Assembly: GCA_905236835.1 (NCBI GenBank)
Contig: CAJOQY010000225.1
Location: 1-6,468, forward strand
DNA: 6,468 bases
Reading direction: 5' to 3'
DNA from: an uncultured Oscillibacter sp.
GTDB taxonomy: Bacteria; Bacillota; Clostridia; Oscillospirales; Oscillospiraceae
Positions within the stretch are counted from its first letter, which is position 1, and the number at the start of each line of letters is the position of its first letter. This document shows, in pieces, positions 5,693-6,468 of the stretch. The notes beneath the pieces were generated by a model. It made no database searches. It saw only the letters and a list, made by a program, of their open reading frames with translations, and was not told where the DNA came from. The position numbers were made by a program, and so were the translations under genes.

Positions 5693-6468
5693 TTTCCAAT
5701 AGACAGGACAAAATTTCAAACGAATAATAATGGCGGGAACGGCAATCGCTGTTCGTTCTGCGGCAAATCGGAACAGCACGTGCGGCATATGATTCAGGGG
5801 CCGGGCGTCCGGATCTGTGATGAGTGCGTGCGGCTGTGTATGCGCGTGATTAACGCCGGATATGAGGAAACGGATCATATCTATGAGGAGCCGGAGGAAG
5901 AACTGCCGGTCCCGAAGGAAATCCGGGAAATTCTGGATCAATATGTAATTGGGCAGGAAGAGGCGAAAGTCGCGCTGTCCGTGGCGGTGTATAATCATTA
6001 TAAGCGCGTGTATTTCGGCGGCGACGAGGATGTGGAATTACAGAAAAGCAATATTTTATTGCTTGGCCCCACCGGATCGGGAAAAACGCTGTTCGCCCAG
6101 ACGTTATCGCGGATTTTACGCGTCCCGTTCGCCATCGCCGACGCGACGACGCTGACGGAAGCCGGCTATGTTGGCGACGACGTGGAGAATATTTTATTAA
6201 GATTATTGCAGGCGGCGGATTTCGACGTGGAACGCGCCGAACACGGGATTATCTATGTAGATGAGATAGACAAAATCGCCCGCAAGAGTGAAAATGTGTC
6301 TATCACGCGGGACGTGTCCGGAGAGGGCGTCCAGCAGGCGTTATTAAAAATCGTCGAGGGGACGGTCGCCAATGTCCCGCCGCAGGGCGGACGCAAACAC
6401 CCGCATCAGGAATTTATCCAGATGGACACGAAAAATATTTTGTTCATCTGCGGCGGCGCGTTTGACGG
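5690..6468 (+). CDS. clpX: ATP-dependent Clp protease ATP-binding subunit ClpX (3' end cut off)
   Basis: ClpX is the AAA+ unfoldase that recognises substrates, unfolds them with ATP and passes them to ClpP. The window holds 259 codons plus two bases, out of roughly 420 usual. Visible parts are the N-terminal C4 zinc-binding domain with C21, C24, C43 and C46 (CSFCGKS and ICDEC), the Walker A motif GPTGSGKT (126-133), and the pore-1 loop GYVG (159-162). Walker B IIYVDEID (187-194) and the RKH loop R235-K236-H237 in GGRKHP follow, and the sequence ends in [10 protein letters not shown]. The second half of the AAA+ module, with sensor 1-2 and the ClpP-contacting IGF loop, lies beyond the edge. 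The N-terminus MFPIDRTKF followed by an Asn/Gly-rich stretch resembles the Bacillota form. The start is GTG 5690; no frameshift or missing key residue is seen. Confidence 0.96.
   Translation, partial: MFPIDRTKFQTNNNGGNGNRCSFCGKSEQHVRHMIQGPGVRICDECVRLCMRVINAGYEETDHIYEEPEEELPVPKEIREILDQYVIGQEEAKVALSVAVYNHYKRVYFGGDEDVELQKSNILLLGPTGSGKTLFAQTLSRILRVPFAIADATTLTEAGYVGDDVENILLRLLQAADFDVERAEHGIIYVDEIDKIARKSENVSITRDVSGEGVQQALLKIVEGTVANVPPQGGRKHPHQEFIQMDTKNILFICGGAFD

Noticed and set aside
5444..5998. A 184-codon open frame on the minus strand across the clpP-clpX junction
   Set aside because: It lies opposite two certain genes, has no recognisable domain and its composition is what reversed coding of those genes produces.
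1..6468. A new multi-gene system, mobile element, CRISPR array or RNA gene
   Set aside because: All long frames on the + strand are known housekeeping families, with no transposase, integrase, spaced repeats, tRNA-like fold or unexplained gene cluster.

Overview
The window is a run of housekeeping genes from a bacterium, all on the + strand. The order trigger factor - clpP - clpX, the long-form threonine synthase typical of Clostridia, and the protein sequences themselves point to the Bacillota, class Clostridia. A Lachnospiraceae- or Oscillospiraceae-like member is my best guess, but the window alone cannot settle the family. Coding DNA is about half G+C by eye, whereas several gaps between genes are made almost only of A and T.

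Layout: a leader at the left edge; rnhB (RNase HII); a 112-base AT-rich gap with tandem repeats and a promoter-like pair of extended -10 boxes; a yraN-family (UPF0102) gene; a second AT-only gap; thrC (threonine synthase); a calcineurin-type metallophosphoesterase 35 bases after thrC; a 155-base leader with a candidate promoter, a direct repeat and a stem-loop; tig (trigger factor); a third AT-only gap; clpP; and clpX, which starts at GTG 18 bases after clpP and runs off the right edge. No gene-free stretch exceeds 300 bases.

Functionally there are three groups. rnhB and the yraN-like gene belong to the nucleic-acid maintenance cluster seen in many bacteria. thrC and the phosphoesterase are a metabolic enzyme and a phosphatase of unknown substrate, probably co-transcribed. 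tig, clpP and clpX form the protein-quality cluster: ribosome-bound folding of new chains, and the ClpXP protease that unfolds and degrades proteins.

I found no mobile element, CRISPR array, RNA gene, toxin or defence gene, and no candidate for a new multi-gene system. The points worth a second look are small: an Arg-to-Ala change in the RNase HII GRG motif, exact tandem duplications inside the AT-only gaps, twin extended -10 boxes, a 16-bp near-perfect direct repeat and a stem-loop upstream of tig, and a marked difference in leucine codon choice between thrC and tig.
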